Source: Henricia sp. BOLD:AAB3569 (taxonomy: Eukaryota; Echinodermata; Asteroidea; Spinulosida; Echinasteridae). Taken from it: DNA of 64,000 nucleotides. Within the stretch, counting starts at the first letter, position 1; the number at the start of each line of letters is the position of its first letter. The position numbers were made by a program, and so were the translations under genes. Under the pieces are notes generated by a model. It searched no databases. It was not told the origin of the DNA and worked only from the letters and a program-made list of their open reading frames with translations. The stretch spans positions 868,001 through 932,000 of the forward strand of contig JBBELK010000376.1 of NCBI GenBank assembly GCA_037783545.1, read 5' to 3'. Below are positions 1 to 11,579 of this stretch, piece by piece.

Positions 1-413
1 GCGGTTAGGCTTCGGTCGGTCTGAAAAATACCCCGGGAAAAAATCCATGGGGAAAAATCCATCTAGACCGCACGAGTTTTGAATTTTGGGAAATAATTTA
101 CGAGTCGGACGTCACATAAACTCTCTGCGCTTAACCTATGGGACAACTCAGAAAATTTTAAAGTTTTTCCAAGTAAAATCTTCATATTTTTCCCCCTCAA
201 TATCTTGGTTTTTTATTAGATTTTCACTTGTTGATGCTTAATAAGAATTGTTAAGGACAAAACAGTAGTGTCCGAGTGCGGAATTCTTTCCAAATAGACA
301 TGCACGGTTAGTCGGCCCTGTTTACGCCGGGTCTGCTTGAGTACGCCATAACCTAAGGATTTATCTTCTGACAGTGCTATTGCTGGTTTAAGTTGAAATT
401 TTTTAAAACCACT
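1..413. repeat. Dispersed repeat, copy 1
   Basis: This stretch recurs almost unchanged at 6041-6393 in the same orientation. Both copies start with GCGGTTAGGCTTCGGTCGGT and both contain TTTTCACTTGTTGATG and TTTTTTAAAACCACT. Copy 1 has small extra segments after about 236 and 320. No coding signal or terminal inverted repeat is seen. The two copies flank the LINE remnants between them. Confidence 0.8.
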
Positions 414-1446
414 ATCAGTAATGTACAGCAAAGATTCTATAGAGCGCAGCGCTTTATCTTCGGATAAAGTAGTCAGGGTTGGGCCATGGGTTGCTGATAA
501 TCCCCCATAATACCTGTTGCTCGCAAATTTATTTTGGCTAAAAGTAGGCAGCTAGTACAATAATTCCAAGGCTTAGCTCAAGAAAAGGCTACAGATTTTA
601 CAATTTACACCAAGGCCACATGCATGTGCCTAAACAAATCTCAAATTTGCATAATTGACAGCTAGCTACTGGCCCAGATTCCAGGACTTTGTCAGTTGGA
701 CCTAGGCACTATTTTTAGAGGGGTATTCAGTCACCTGGTACCCTTGGTTGTCCCTCACTAGACTGGTTCCCGCTCCACATATTCCACATACAACGACTGA
801 ATATGAGGACCGGCTACTGTCGTGTTTAAAATAGCACTTTAAGCATTACGTCATGCATTTATTTTTAGAAGCACATAACCGTTAATTTTCAAAGCGCGCT
901 GCGCGCTATATATGGCATGAGTGTACAACAATTTGAAAGGGGTTATTACATATTTGACCAATACAAATTTAATATATTAACCTTAAAATATTAAATATGC
1001 CCATTTTAATATACATGTAGGCTAGCATCAAAACGAAAATTCAAACCTTGTCTGCATCACCCAGAGATCGAGCTCCATAATGTACTAGTACATTACTTTT
1101 AATCTGCTGTTGCAATCCCGTAACTACATGTATATTAGCGACTGACAGCCACTGCGTAGTTTTAAATCCGTGGCATCACCATAAATACACACGCAGCGGC
1201 ACGTACGCACGTACGTACGTACGTACGTGCACGCGACTTCAATTCAAATTATCGAAACAATGACGAAGTGTATCCGACGATTAACGGTAACGTCCGGACG
1301 ACCGGACGTGCATTCGGGTAACTTCAGGAACCTTCGGAAAAAGGAGGAATTCCTCCTGTTTCAAAATGGCGAAATTGGCGGCTGCCGGACCTTAAATTCA
1401 GTCTAGTCAAAGAATTGTTGGTCCGGGTACCAGACTAGTCCCTCAC
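414..1446. other. Intergenic, no gene seen
   Basis: No open frame or recognisable element. A weak inverted pair, CTAGACTGGTTCCCG near 760 and CGGGTACCAGACTAG near 1424, could be the worn ends of an old transposon. An (ACGT)n tract lies at 1201-1230. Confidence 0.5.
1201..1230. repeat. (ACGT)n simple repeat
   Basis: Alternating ACGT units with a few substitutions. A similar tract occurs at about 42108-42132. Confidence 0.9.
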
Positions 1447-4129
1447 TTGGCGGGGAAAAAACAAAGGGCTGGGCCTGCTCCCATAGGTCTTTTAGATGAT
1501 TTTCTATCTACTGACGATATTCTTCTTGATGCACTTCACAGTGCAACTATTAGCAATAAGGATCACTTTCATAGTATTGGATGCAGTTCAACGAAGACAG
1601 CATTGCCAAACTTCACTCTGAGCTTGATTCTTTAAGTCTTAACTCTGTAACACAGGAAACTGTTGACTCATTGACTAAAGAATTTACCACATTATGTCTT
1701 AATCCCGCTGAATCACTCAGACTGGGCTTGTCCAAAGTCCAAAAAGTACAATCTAAACGTAAGCTATATAAAAAATAAAGTAAATAAGCCTTGGTTCGAC
1801 CAAGAATGTAAATCTAAACGTACCGATTACTTGAATGCTAAAAATAGACTAAAGAAGAGTAATTCAACTGTTGAAATTAAACATCTTGCTAAATCCTATA
1901 AGAAATTTATTAAATCTAAACAATTTAAGTACTCAAAACAATTTCATAAGCGTTTAAGAAATCTTAAAAGCAATAATCCTAAAGAGTATTGGGATATTCT
2001 TAACGAGGCATCTAATACTAAAACTAACTCTATTGACATATCACTAGCTACCTTCTATGATCATTTTAAGCAGCTAAGCGCTAATACTAATTCGGATGAC
2101 ACTAATTTTGACCCTAGGGATATCAAGCATTCTAATAATGAACTCATTAACGAGCCTTTTACAGTAGATGAAGTTTGTACAGCTATCCGTAAACTTAAGA
2201 ATAATAAGGCTCCAGTAATTGATGGGATTATTAATGAACACCTAAAAAACTGCCCTGAGAGTATTATTTTCGCAATTGTTAAGTTATTTAATGTAGTACT
2301 GGAATCTGGAGTTGTACCAAGCGAATTGTGTACAGGCATCATAAAACCAATTTATAAAAATAAAGGTTCCAGTGCTGACCCTGATAACTACAGGGGCATT
2401 ACCCTTTTAAGCTGCTTTGGGAAACTCTTCACTTGTATTCTAAATGAAAGACTGACTATGTTTATTGAAGGATGTGGTATTATTGGGGACGAACAGGCTG
2501 GCTCTCGAGAGGGATTAAGTACCCTAGACCACATATTTGTATTAAACTCCCTTATTGAAATTTATCTAAGCCGACACAGCAGGATGTATTGTGCTTTCAT
2601 TGATTACAAAAAGGCCTTTGACCTGGTGCATCGACCTTCACTGTGGTCAAAGCTTATTTCCTGTGGGATTAATGGTAAGGTTATTACAGTAGTTTATCAT
2701 ACATGTATGCTCAAGCTAAGTCTTGTGTGAAAGTTAATAATAAAGTGTCTTTAGGATTTCCATGTCAACTGGGTGTAAGACAGGGGGAAAATCTCTCCCC
2801 CCTATTATTTAGTATTTATTTGAATGATTTTGAGCGTTTCATAAGTAAGAAATTCAACGGGCTTTCTACTGTAGCAGCTGATGTTAGAGATTTCTTAAGT
2901 AATGATGACGTTGAAGTATTTTTGAAACTTTATACTCTATTATATGCTGATGACACGGTAGTGCTTGCGGAATCGGCTAGCGAACTGCAAAATGCTCTTA
3001 ATGCTGTTTTTGATTATTGTAAATTGTGGCACTTAACTGTTAATTCTAGTAAATCTAAAATTGTTATTTTTGCTAGAGGAAAAGTAAGGTCATTTCCAGA
3101 TTTTTTATTTGGAGAAGAGAAACTGTCTGTTGTTCAAGACTACAATTATTTAGGAGTTAAGTTGAACTACAACGGTTTATTTAACAAGGCTATTAATAAG
3201 CAAGTCGAACAAGCTCGAAGGGCCTTATTTAGTTTCAAGACTAAAGCTACTAAACTTGACCTTCCTATTAATATTCAGTGCCAACTCTTTGATCAGGTAG
3301 TTACTCCAGTACTTTTGTATGGCTGTGAAATTTGGGGTTTCTCAAACATTGCCCAGATTGAGAGTTTTTATAAGAAGTTTTTGAAAAATTTACTAATTAA
3401 GAGTAAATTATCGTACAGCTAATTGTATTGCTTATGGTGAATTAGGTAGATTAGAACTCAAATACACTGTCCAACTTCGAATGTTTAACTTTTGGCTACA
3501 TATTGTTACTAATCCAAATCGTCTTTCAAATGTCATGTATCGTCTCATGAGAAGTTTATACGATCATAATATTGTGCGCTCTAAATGGATTGATTGTATG
3601 AAAACGTTATTAGATGATAACTGGGTACTCTATGTTATGGAATAGTTCTAATATCAATGCGAGTCATAAAAGTAGACTTTCTAAATGCTTAGAGCGTAGA
3701 CTAAAGGATGTTGCAAACCAGAAATGGGAAAGTGATTTATCAAGTAACAGACTTTGCTCGTTTTATAGAATTATTAAAACTGATAAATGCCTTGAAAATT
3801 ATCTTATCAAACTAAATAACTCTTGTAAAACAGTGCTTGCCCGATTTCGAACAGGCAACCATCATCTCCCGTATACTGAGACTCGTTATGTTCCTAATTC
3901 TTCAGTAGTCAACATTTGCCCATTATGTAATAGCCACGTTAACTGTGATGAATTTCATTATGTTCTTGTTTGTCCGTCTCTCACTCACGAAAGATCCACC
4001 CTTATCAAGAGATTTTATTGGACTAGACCAAATCCTGACAAACTGGGACTTTTGTTCAATGTACGCAGCTCAAATCAACTATGTAACTTAGCTAAATTTA
4101 TTAAGATGATTATGTCAAAATTCAATTAA
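1447..4129 (+). pseudogene. LINE reverse transcriptase, frameshifted
   Basis: Non-LTR reverse transcriptase in at least three frame-shifted blocks. The first block is open from 1781 (NKPWFDQECKSKRTDYL) to 2730. It carries the fingers and palm start: NNKAP, IKPIYKNKG, NYRGITLLS and the first catalytic Asp in FIDYKKAFD. The frame changes near 2700 and 2703-3422 continues with VRQGENLSPLLFSIYLND and the YADD catalytic box (LLYADDTVVLAES), then the thumb and the LLYGCEIWG motif. After another break, 3614-4129 gives the C-terminal tail with a Cys/His cluster (CPLC, then DEFHYVLVCP). The frameshifts at about 1780, 2700 and 3420-3610 make it non-functional. Known role of the family: target-primed reverse transcription of its own RNA. 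Confidence 0.88.
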
Positions 4130-4265
4130 TTAACTGTTCATTTGTATAATGCCTGTAACTCACTTTTAATTAGTTTATTTTTCTTATCTGACTGTAATTT
4201 ATTGGCTCTCATACCCTCTTTTGTGGGGTTGAAGAGATGAATAAACCATTCAAACCATTCAACCA
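1447..4265 (+). mobile_element. Broken non-LTR retrotransposon (LINE)
   Basis: A 5'-truncated LINE on the plus strand. It contains a linker region (1447-1780), a reverse transcriptase (1781-3422), a C-terminal region (3423-4129) and a short 3' UTR. It ends in an ATAAACCATTCAAACCATTC tail, a simple-repeat end typical of CR1/L2-like LINEs. There is no endonuclease domain upstream, which fits the common 5' truncation of target-primed insertions. The exact clade is not assigned. Confidence 0.85.
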
Positions 4266-4920
4266 TAGGTTGGTGTACAAAAACACACCGCTGCTGAAAT
4301 GAAGCAGTCCTTTGAATCTCTCTGGTGCTGGTGGATTTATGAAGGCCGCACACCCAATGTTCCGACGCGAAACCTAAAACACTGATTGGATAAATGTTTT
4401 TTCCCGCAATTTGTATGCCCATGACACTTTGCATAATTATCCCATATAAGGCAACGATCTCGCCGGGACTGCAATACATGTAATAAGCTCCGCACGCCAC
4501 CGTGACAGCAAATATTGCCTTGACTATATTGATTTAGTTACTGACATGCAGACAAGCGTCTGGGGACAGAGTTCTCACACAAGCTGATGGGTTGGTAGGC
4601 TTACTTGAATGTCTGTTAATTGACAGCCGCGTCTGTCTGCCCGACTTCACCTTTTGAAAACACTGCACTTTCTTTTGTGACCACGCACACTGTTCGCATG
4701 CTTGGCAGAAAAGAGTTCCATCCACGGACAACGCTTATTTGTCCCTATCGGCCATCAAACAATAATTGATTACGTAATATCAATGATGACGTTCGCTTGT
4801 CACAGTAGGCACTACATGTGTACAAAACACTGCACCGTCAGTAATACGACTTCATAAGCACGAAGTGACATTAATAATATAAGTATCTTTCCACAAAATG
4901 ATCCTTTTCCTTATTGGCTA
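4266..4920. other. Intergenic, no gene seen
   Basis: Minus-strand open frames of 120 and 65 codons exist here but have no recognisable motif and overlap unique-looking AT/GC-mixed DNA. I assign no function. Confidence 0.5.
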
Positions 4921-5884
4921 CATATCATACCCACTATATATAACGAAATATACAATCAAATATGCCACTTAACTGATAATACAGAGAAATTAGCAGCTAT
5001 TGCAACAGGAATTATAAATACTACCTGGAAAAACTACCTACATATATACACTGATGGCTCTCTTGATCCAAAAACAAACACAGTTGCTTGTGGTTTTTTT
5101 TATACCCCAGATCAACTACAAAAAAAGCAAAAAACTTAATAACGGAACTTCTATTGTTTCTGCAGAACTATTTGCAATTCTATTAGGTGTTGAATGGATA
5201 CAAGACGTACAACCACCCTGTGTCTGCATATTCAGCGACTGTCTTATATAGTGCCATAAAAATCATTCAGCAACCTATAACAAACAATAAAATAGTTGCT
5301 GATATAAAACATACCCTCCTTAGTGTTAACAATGAACCGATCATTGTAGTCTTTGAATGGGTCCCTGGTCATTGTGGCATCAAAGGAAATGAAAAAGCTG
5401 ACCAAATTGCCAAAGATGCAACAACCAAAAAACAAATAGACTACACACTTCCGCTCACCCTTCCAGAAATAAAATATACACTTAAAAATCAGTTAAAAGA
5501 ACAGTGGCAAAAAGAATGGGAAAAATCAAACTCAATACTAAAAACACTCCAACCAGCAGTATCTCTACATATGAATACATGGAATATTCCACGATGGCAA
5601 GAAATAATAATTCATCGACTTAGATTAGACACGTATCAATCCCTCAAAATAGGCCAACAAAAAGTACAAAATAGGCCAACATCCCAATGGATTATGTGAT
5701 ATATGTAAACAACAGGACAATGTAAAACATATTCTAACAACTTGTGCAAAATATACTTCTAATAGACTACAAAAATCATTACAATATAATGACAAACACA
5801 TGACTGTCAAAAATCTACTTGGTAATAAAGATAATTTTAAAGAAATTCTTAACTTTATAATAAACAGTAATTTAAAACCATAAA
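4921..5884 (+). pseudogene. 3' end of a LINE with RNase H domain
   Basis: 5'-truncated remnant of an I-like LINE carrying an RNase H domain. The conserved acidic positions appear in order: YTDGS (about 5049), SAELFAI (about 5160), the SDC/SDS region (about 5230) and WVPGHCGIKGNEKADQIAK (about 5358-5413). It then runs through a linker into a CDICKQQDNVKHILTTC zinc-knuckle-like segment (5694-5745) and stops at 5882-5884. Frameshifts near 5135, 5245 and 5693 break the frame. Very A-rich codon use contrasts with the surrounding DNA. Known family role: RNase H removes the RNA strand during retrotransposition. There is no reverse transcriptase in this copy. Confidence 0.82.
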
Positions 5885-6040
5885 ATGTATCACATTTAAA
5901 TCGCCTTCATGCAGGAGCAGCTGCTCGCATTACGCGAGACATGGTGTATACCTCTGTTCCTGTTGGGGGCTCCATTTAACAATCGGACTAATCTTTAAGA
6001 GTATATGCGCAAGAAATTATTTGTTGGATACCCGACGTTC

Positions 6041-6393
6041 GCGGTTAGGCTTCGGTCGGTCTGAAAAATACCCCGGGAACAAATACTTGGGGGAAAATCC
6101 ATCTATATAGACCGCACGAGTTTTGAATTTTGGGAAAGAATTTACAAGTCGGACGTCACATAAACTCTCTGCGCTTAACCTATGGGACAACTCAGAAAAT
6201 TTTAAAGTTTTTCCAAGTAAAATCTTCATATTTTTCCCCCTCAATATCTTGGTTTTTTATTAGATTTTCACTTGTTGATGACAAAACAGTAGTGTCCGAG
6301 TGCAGAATTCTTTCCAAATAGCCATATGCACGGTTAGTCGGCCCTGTGAAATTTTGAAATTTTGAAAAAAGTTGAAATTTTTTAAAACCACTC
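6041..6393. repeat. Dispersed repeat, copy 2
   Basis: Direct repeat of 1-413. The interval between the copies holds two unrelated LINE fragments. The right end diverges after about 6345 except for a shared TTGAAATTTTTTAAAACCACT. Confidence 0.8.
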
Positions 6394-6505
6394 GGACCTG
6401 GAGCTCATATGTATATGTTTATGTGCACGCACGAGTCGCCTAGTGTGCAGTAGGCCTCAGTATTTGCATTTTGCGAGTTCCAGATTTCGCGTGAGCATTG
6501 AGCTA

Positions 6506-7310
6506 TTTAAAGGTACACACCGGCCCACTGTTTACATGATTTAGTGATGTAGCAGCATTGACAAAAAGTCATCAAAATATCCCGTAATTTACTGAAGAAG
6601 TGCAAAATTAACAATTAACGGGTTATACGCTTTACCAGCCGTTGCAACTACGCGCGAGCTTCACGACTTTGTCACAAACGATTCGCTCTTCTCCTATTCG
6701 GAATATCTCCAATTTTCTGATCACGATTTCACTGGACAGCCCGGACGACCGATAAGGAATTTCCGTTTTCTCTGGAGAAGTTTTTTTCTTCACGAACGTA
6801 CACCATCCAGAGCAACCAACCGCGAGTGTGTGCACGCGGGATATTTGCCGTGCTGCACGGGGCAAATATCCTACACTCCACCGTGGTTTGCCGTACTAGC
6901 ACGCGCTCGCCGAGTCCCATTCTCTGGACTCTCGAAACAAACATCGATGTTCGAATTTTCACACTTATGTTCAACTTTGTTTCATACCTGTATAAATAGT
7001 CTCTCTTGTGTGAATTACTTATAAATATTGGGGGAAAATCGGAGTTGAATTTGGTGCAGTAAGAAACTTTCATGCGACTGGACATGCGACTGGACACAAA
7101 ACTAAGTTGCAAGACCATGTGACTTTTCGGAACCAGAATCTGGTTCCGAAAAGTCACGTGACCTCTGTTTTTTTAAAATTGCTCCAAAACGGCAAAATTT
7201 CGTGGTTTCTTTACAGGATATGTTCAGTATATTTCGGAAGGGCATTCAGAATATTGTATGGGTCAATTTCGAGCCCAAAATAGCCCAACGAAGCCGGTGT
7301 GTACCTTTAA
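6506..7310. mobile_element. MITE family B, copy 1 (CCGGTGTG ends)
   Basis: An 805-bp non-coding element bounded by inverted ends TTTAAAGGTACACACCGGC (6506) and GCCGGTGTGTACCTTTAA (to 7310). Related copies are at 7311-8317 and 30299-31121. An exact 39-bp palindrome lies at 7119-7157. No transposase is encoded, so this is a non-autonomous DNA-transposon-like repeat; the superfamily is not identified. Confidence 0.75.
7119..7157. repeat. 39-bp perfect palindrome in MITE B
   Basis: Two 19-bp arms around a single A, GTGACTTTTCGGAACCAGA and its exact complement. The same palindrome recurs at 7737-7775 and 30452-30490 (one mismatch). It would extrude as a long hairpin. Confidence 0.9.
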
Positions 7311-7736
7311 CAAAAATGGTCAAAAGACGGGTTATACGCTTTACCAGCCGTTGCAACTACGCACAAGCCTCACGACTTTGTCACAAACGATTCGCTCTTC
7401 TCCTACTCGTCAGGATATCTCAAATGTTCTGCTCACGATTTCACTCGACGGCCTGGACGACCGAATAGGAATTTCCGGTTTTTTTTGCCGGGAGTTGGCA
7501 TCGTGTTTTGTCTTCACAAACGTACACCGAAGCAACACACCCGGCCGTGTGTGGACTCAGGCTATTTGCCGTGCTGCGCGGGGCAAATATCCTACACTCC
7601 ACGGTAGCCTGCCGTAGCACGCGCATATACCCGTTCTCTGGACTCTCGAAACAAACATTGATGTTTGAATTCTCATACAGTTCTGCAGTAGAAAACATTT
7701 ATGCGGCTTGAAAACAAAACTAACTCGCAAGACCAT

Positions 7737-7775
7737 GTGACTTTTCGGAACCAGAATCTGGTTCCGAAAAGTCAC
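7737..7775. repeat. 39-bp perfect palindrome in MITE B, copy 2
   Basis: Identical to the palindrome at 7119-7157, while the flanking sequence of the two copies has diverged. Confidence 0.9.
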
Positions 7776-7847
7776 GTGACCTTGAATTTTTGATGAATGC
7801 TAAAAAACGGCCAAATTTGACGGCGTCTTTTCAAGATATCCCTAATT

Positions 7848-8228
7848 GGATTTTTTTTCATATACATTGAACACCGATTTGGATGAATTTATATATTGGA
7901 ATCGATAGCTTATTCAATTCTAAGATAAATGTTGCATTTCTGAGATAAATAAATGATAAAATTACTGCATAAAGTAATGCACAAAATGACGTGCGAGCGG
8001 TCTGTGCGTAAGCGCGACAACAGAGGGCGCTGCGCGCGCGCGTGAATGGTTATCTTGTGCACTATAAACTGAAGGCAATATTTAAAGAAGAAAACGTGCT
8101 TTTTGTACAGAAAAACAATATTTGCGACAAAAGTGCAAGTGGGAAGTATACCTTAAAATTACATTATGTGTTGATTCCAGGAGGTAATTTCCTTAAAATC
8201 TTTGTTCAATGTATACGAAAAAAATACC
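7848..8228. mobile_element. Nested inverted-repeat element, family E
   Basis: Inverted ends TTTTTTTTCATATACATTGA (7851) and TGTTCAATGTATACGAAAAA (to about 8224) bound about 380 bp inside MITE B copy 2. The interior is shared with 16625-16926 (mostly inverted) and 17639-17733. No coding capacity is seen; the short open frame at 8042-8290 is within the repeat. Confidence 0.65.
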
Positions 8229-8317
8229 ATCTAATTTACTCTGGGAAGCGCTTCAGAATAATGTATGGGTCTATTTCGAGCCCAAAATAGCCCAACAAAG
8301 CCGGTGTGTATCTTTAA

Positions 8318-9100
8318 GTCAGTGAATGGCAACCACCCATATGATTGTTTATAGGCAACAGCAGTAGCATTGTCTGTGAATACAGATACATTTTTATTCT
8401 GAACATGGCTAATAAACGTCTTTAATGCATAAAATACTGCCAAAAGTTATAAATAGTTGATATGCAACACTGCCCCACTGGTACTCCAGTGACCATTAGT
8501 ATGTTGGTCAACCGCAGGGCATGTTGCGCCCCAACCAAGTGTCTGTGATGATGCATCAGTTACTTATTTCAGTTTGTGCAACACGTGGCAAAATTGGTCT
8601 GGAAGCAATTGGTAGGTTTAAGTTTATCCACCAATCAGACCTGGCTTCTTTTGAAAGAGTCATTTTTGCTTTATAATTGCAATTGTGTGCTTTCAAAGCC
8701 TCGTCTTTGAGTACTTCTAGAGATCTGTAGAAAAGTGGTCCCCAGGGGACTGCTGGAAAACATGACACCATTTTGCCGATTACCTAGGCTGTGCCACGTA
8801 AAAAATAGTTGGATTTTCCTGTTTTTCCAAACTTATGCACAGATCGACAACAGTTTGCACTTTTTAAGCAGGTAAATAGACCAACATATCAATTGTGTCA
8901 ATTGTGAATCCTAAAAAGTCCAACTTTTGGGTTGGGACAAAATTAGATTTGTCTTCATTTATAACAAAGCCCAAATTACAAAGGAGTTCGCATCTGGCAT
9001 GAATGTTCTGTATACACTCATTTTCGGTATCGATGTAATTCGCAGAGATTTGTCCGCAATTACGCAATGTAGCTATGACCGTTTTTTTTGCAATGGCACC
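8318..9100 (-). pseudogene. DIRS-like reverse transcriptase/RNase H fragment
   Basis: Read on the minus strand from 9067 down to 8231, three open blocks follow the order seen in DIRS-type retroelements. These are LCNLGFVINEDKSNFVPTQ with KLDFLGFTIDT (about 8870-8985), then VSCFPAVPWGPLFYRSLEVL plus LSKEARSDWW (about 8620-8770), then MAVFYALKTF and VSVFTDNATAVAY (about 8360-8443). The last carries the RNase H Asp. Frame breaks between blocks and missing palm catalytic boxes show it is dead and truncated at both ends. No tyrosine recombinase, which an intact DIRS element would carry, is visible nearby. Family call by motif only. Confidence 0.7.
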
Positions 9101-9114
9101 AAATTCCCAAGACT

Positions 9115-9222
9115 ACTCTAGTGAGCAAAGACTGGTCCGTTAGTGCTGCAAGAGGGCGCACTATATGGCCAACGCGTACACAAACCAATATCGACTAGAG
9201 TAGTCTTGGGCCAAGACTATGA
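9115..9222. mobile_element. Fragment (one end) of Mutator-like element
   Basis: About 100 bp matching one terminus of the complete element at 9483-10364: GTTAGTGCTGCAAGAGGGCG, ACGCGTACACAAACCAATAT and GTCTTGGGCCAAGACTA. It is a solo or truncated end. Confidence 0.8.
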
Positions 9223-9473
9223 TGATATTTGAAATAACGTGGATGCCTGAACTTGATATTGACCCTTGTAATACTCTTGTTTTTAACAGATGATTTTTAA
9301 GACTACGTGAGTTGCTGTGTATTGGTATTATAGTGTTCAGCCGTAATGGCTGCATATGTATACACAGAGCACTGTGTGTATTGACACTGTGTATTGTTTA
9401 TGCACAGCTGAATGGCATGTAGTTGTTGTTGTTAATTTTATGGCATCTTCGGCAACTAAAGGCCATTTATGCC
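9223..9473. other. Spacer, no gene seen
   Basis: No feature beyond short GTGTATTG repeats near 9320-9400. Confidence 0.5.
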
Positions 9474-9482
9474 ATTAACTAT

Positions 9483-10364
9483 TTACTCTTGGCCCAAGAC
9501 TACTCTAGTCGATATTGGTTTGTGTACGCGTTGGTCATTCACAGTAGTGCGCCCTGTTGCAGCACTAACAGACCAGCCCTTTGCTCATTAGAGTGGTCTT
9601 GGGAATCTCTCCCGGAAGGTTTAACCTTTTCTTTGTTTTTGCCTAGGCTTTCCTAGGGAACCAATCAGCGAGTGACCCAAATACAGCAGCGCGTCGGAAT
9701 GCAGCGAGCGACTCAGATACAGCGCGTCGGAGGCAGCGCATGACCCCATTGAGCTCCATATATATACATATAGACGAAAGAAAACTGCGGTGTATCTCCA
9801 AGGTATTTACAATGACGTCACAATAGAAATACACCGCAGTAACAATGGAATAACCACAAGAGGGCGGGCTCACTAAATGTTACTCGGATTACACTATATG
9901 TATGTAAATCAATGCATGACCCAAATACACCGCGTGCACGCGCTTCGAATGGTTTGAAAAATATAAGGCGGCTTACAAGAATCATCGAACTTGACAGTTT
10001 TATCGTTGCTAATATTTTAGGTGGCATAATTTTCTTGGTAAATTTTTGCGAATATATTTACAAACATGTTTGCAAAGGCGTATGACATCGCAAAATACAT
10101 TTGTTTATGAAGGTAATTGCGACATTGCAAATATTTGCAGAGATATCTGGGGTATGCCATGTCCCTTGTGTGCCATAATAAAACCCTGTGCAGCTATTTA
10201 CATAAAACGGTACCGCCCCCGGCCCCATTGCTGAACTTCCGGGAGAGATTCCCAAGACTAGTGAGCAAAGGCCTGGTCTGTTAGTGCTGCAAGAGGGCGC
10301 ACTACTGTGTATGGCCAACGCGTACACAAACCAATATCGACTAGAGTAGTCTTGGGCCAAGACT
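9483..10364. mobile_element. Mutator-like TIR element with 9-bp duplication
   Basis: An 882-bp element flanked by the exact 9-bp direct repeat ATTAACTAT (9474-9482 and 10365-10373). Its inverted ends are over 100 bp long: CTTGGCCCAAGACTACTCTA at the left and TAGAGTAGTCTTGGGCCAAG at the right, both continuing through CGATATTGGTTTGTGTACGCG. The interior has no transposase. A diverged relative lies at 21365-22272 and a fragment at 9115-9222. Long inverted ends plus a 9-bp target duplication are the signature of Mutator-like (MULE) DNA transposons, which is my inference for a non-autonomous member. Confidence 0.8.
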
Positions 10365-10373
10365 ATTAACTAT

Positions 10374-11579
10374 ACGGTTTTAGCTTTAAAGGCCAGTGGA
10401 TCATTTGCAATGACCCCAAAAAGTAATCGACGAGATTACAGGGGAAACGTTCTGAAAGTAAAGATTGAATTAATAGCAACTATCCAATAAAAGGTTTCCG
10501 CTCAAAATGATATGATATCAAAATGATACCCGTTTCTACTATGCGCGCGCTCAATCCGTTCCTGTTCCTTTCGAGATAAACCAAGTTTATCTTTTTGCGC
10601 TTTGCGCGTGACCCCGACACGACGTGACACGTATATGCCTATGCCAACTTTGCAATAAACTGACAGCAGAGGTTCACATGTATTTACTGGTTCCATATAC
10701 GTGTAAAAAAAAAATTTTTTCAAGAAAAAAGCATTTTCGTCACATGAGAATGAGCGATTAATGAAAGAACTGGGGAAATACCCGAATTTGTACAATCAAG
10801 GATTGCCATAAAACGGGACACTGTGCCCCTTACGTCGTGATACTTCTGGTCAGGAGTTGATTTTTTTATATAATTACCGGACTTCAGAATTACCCTTGGC
10901 ATATAAACATATGAGCTCATGAATCGAACTTCACCTTATCTGTTGATACATACCCAAAACATAACGAGAACGATTCAATAAGCTAGTGCGATCTTGTAAA
11001 TACAAGTGTGGCATTTTGAAATATTTCGCTCATAATGTAGGCCCTATAGTTTGAATCGATAAAGTTCGAGGTTCGACAGCTGGGTAAAATCAGCAATGCC
11101 TTTTCCAGAACGAAACTGGTCAAAAAGACTTGAAATGTAATCGCAAGAAACAATTTTCTTGAATATTTTTAAGACTACATTATTAGAAATTGCACAGAGA
11201 TTTCTTTAACATTGTTGTCAACATGAACGCCATTACAAATGCATCAAAAGGTCACACTTTGGCTCCTCTTTTGATGGAAATACCCATATGCCGCTTGTTC
11301 CCCGATGATTTCGAATAAAGAGGGAGCGATGAAAGAGCGGTGGGGGCATTTATGAGAGATTAAATTAATACACGAAAGCTAACACGACCGCTGAGTATGG
11401 ATTAAAATGCGCATACAAAGCGCGCCGTGTACCCGATCTTTACCTCGGTGACTTATCAGCGCAAAGCGGACTTGTATGATGAACGCGTGAAAACTACACT
11501 CGGCGAGTATGCGGCGAGTGAGTTCGGCGGAGAAGTATGAACCTAGCTTAAAGAGGAAGAATCCCCCTTGACGAAAATC
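10374..11579. other. Intergenic, no gene seen
   Basis: Open frames are short and without motifs. No repeat shared with the rest of the window was noticed. Confidence 0.5.

Larger units (their letters stand above)
7311..8317. mobile_element. MITE family B, copy 2, with nested insert
   Basis: Abuts copy 1. It repeats the inner part of the family (CGGGTTATACGCTTTACCAG, the 39-bp palindrome at 7737-7775) and ends with AGCCGGTGTGTATCTTTAA. A different element interrupts it at about 7848-8228. The left terminus is missing, so this copy is truncated or joined to copy 1. Confidence 0.7.

Noticed and set aside
7202..7711. Several overlapping frames of 67-119 codons
   Set aside because: They lie within MITE family B and on both strands; they reflect the repeat, not a gene.
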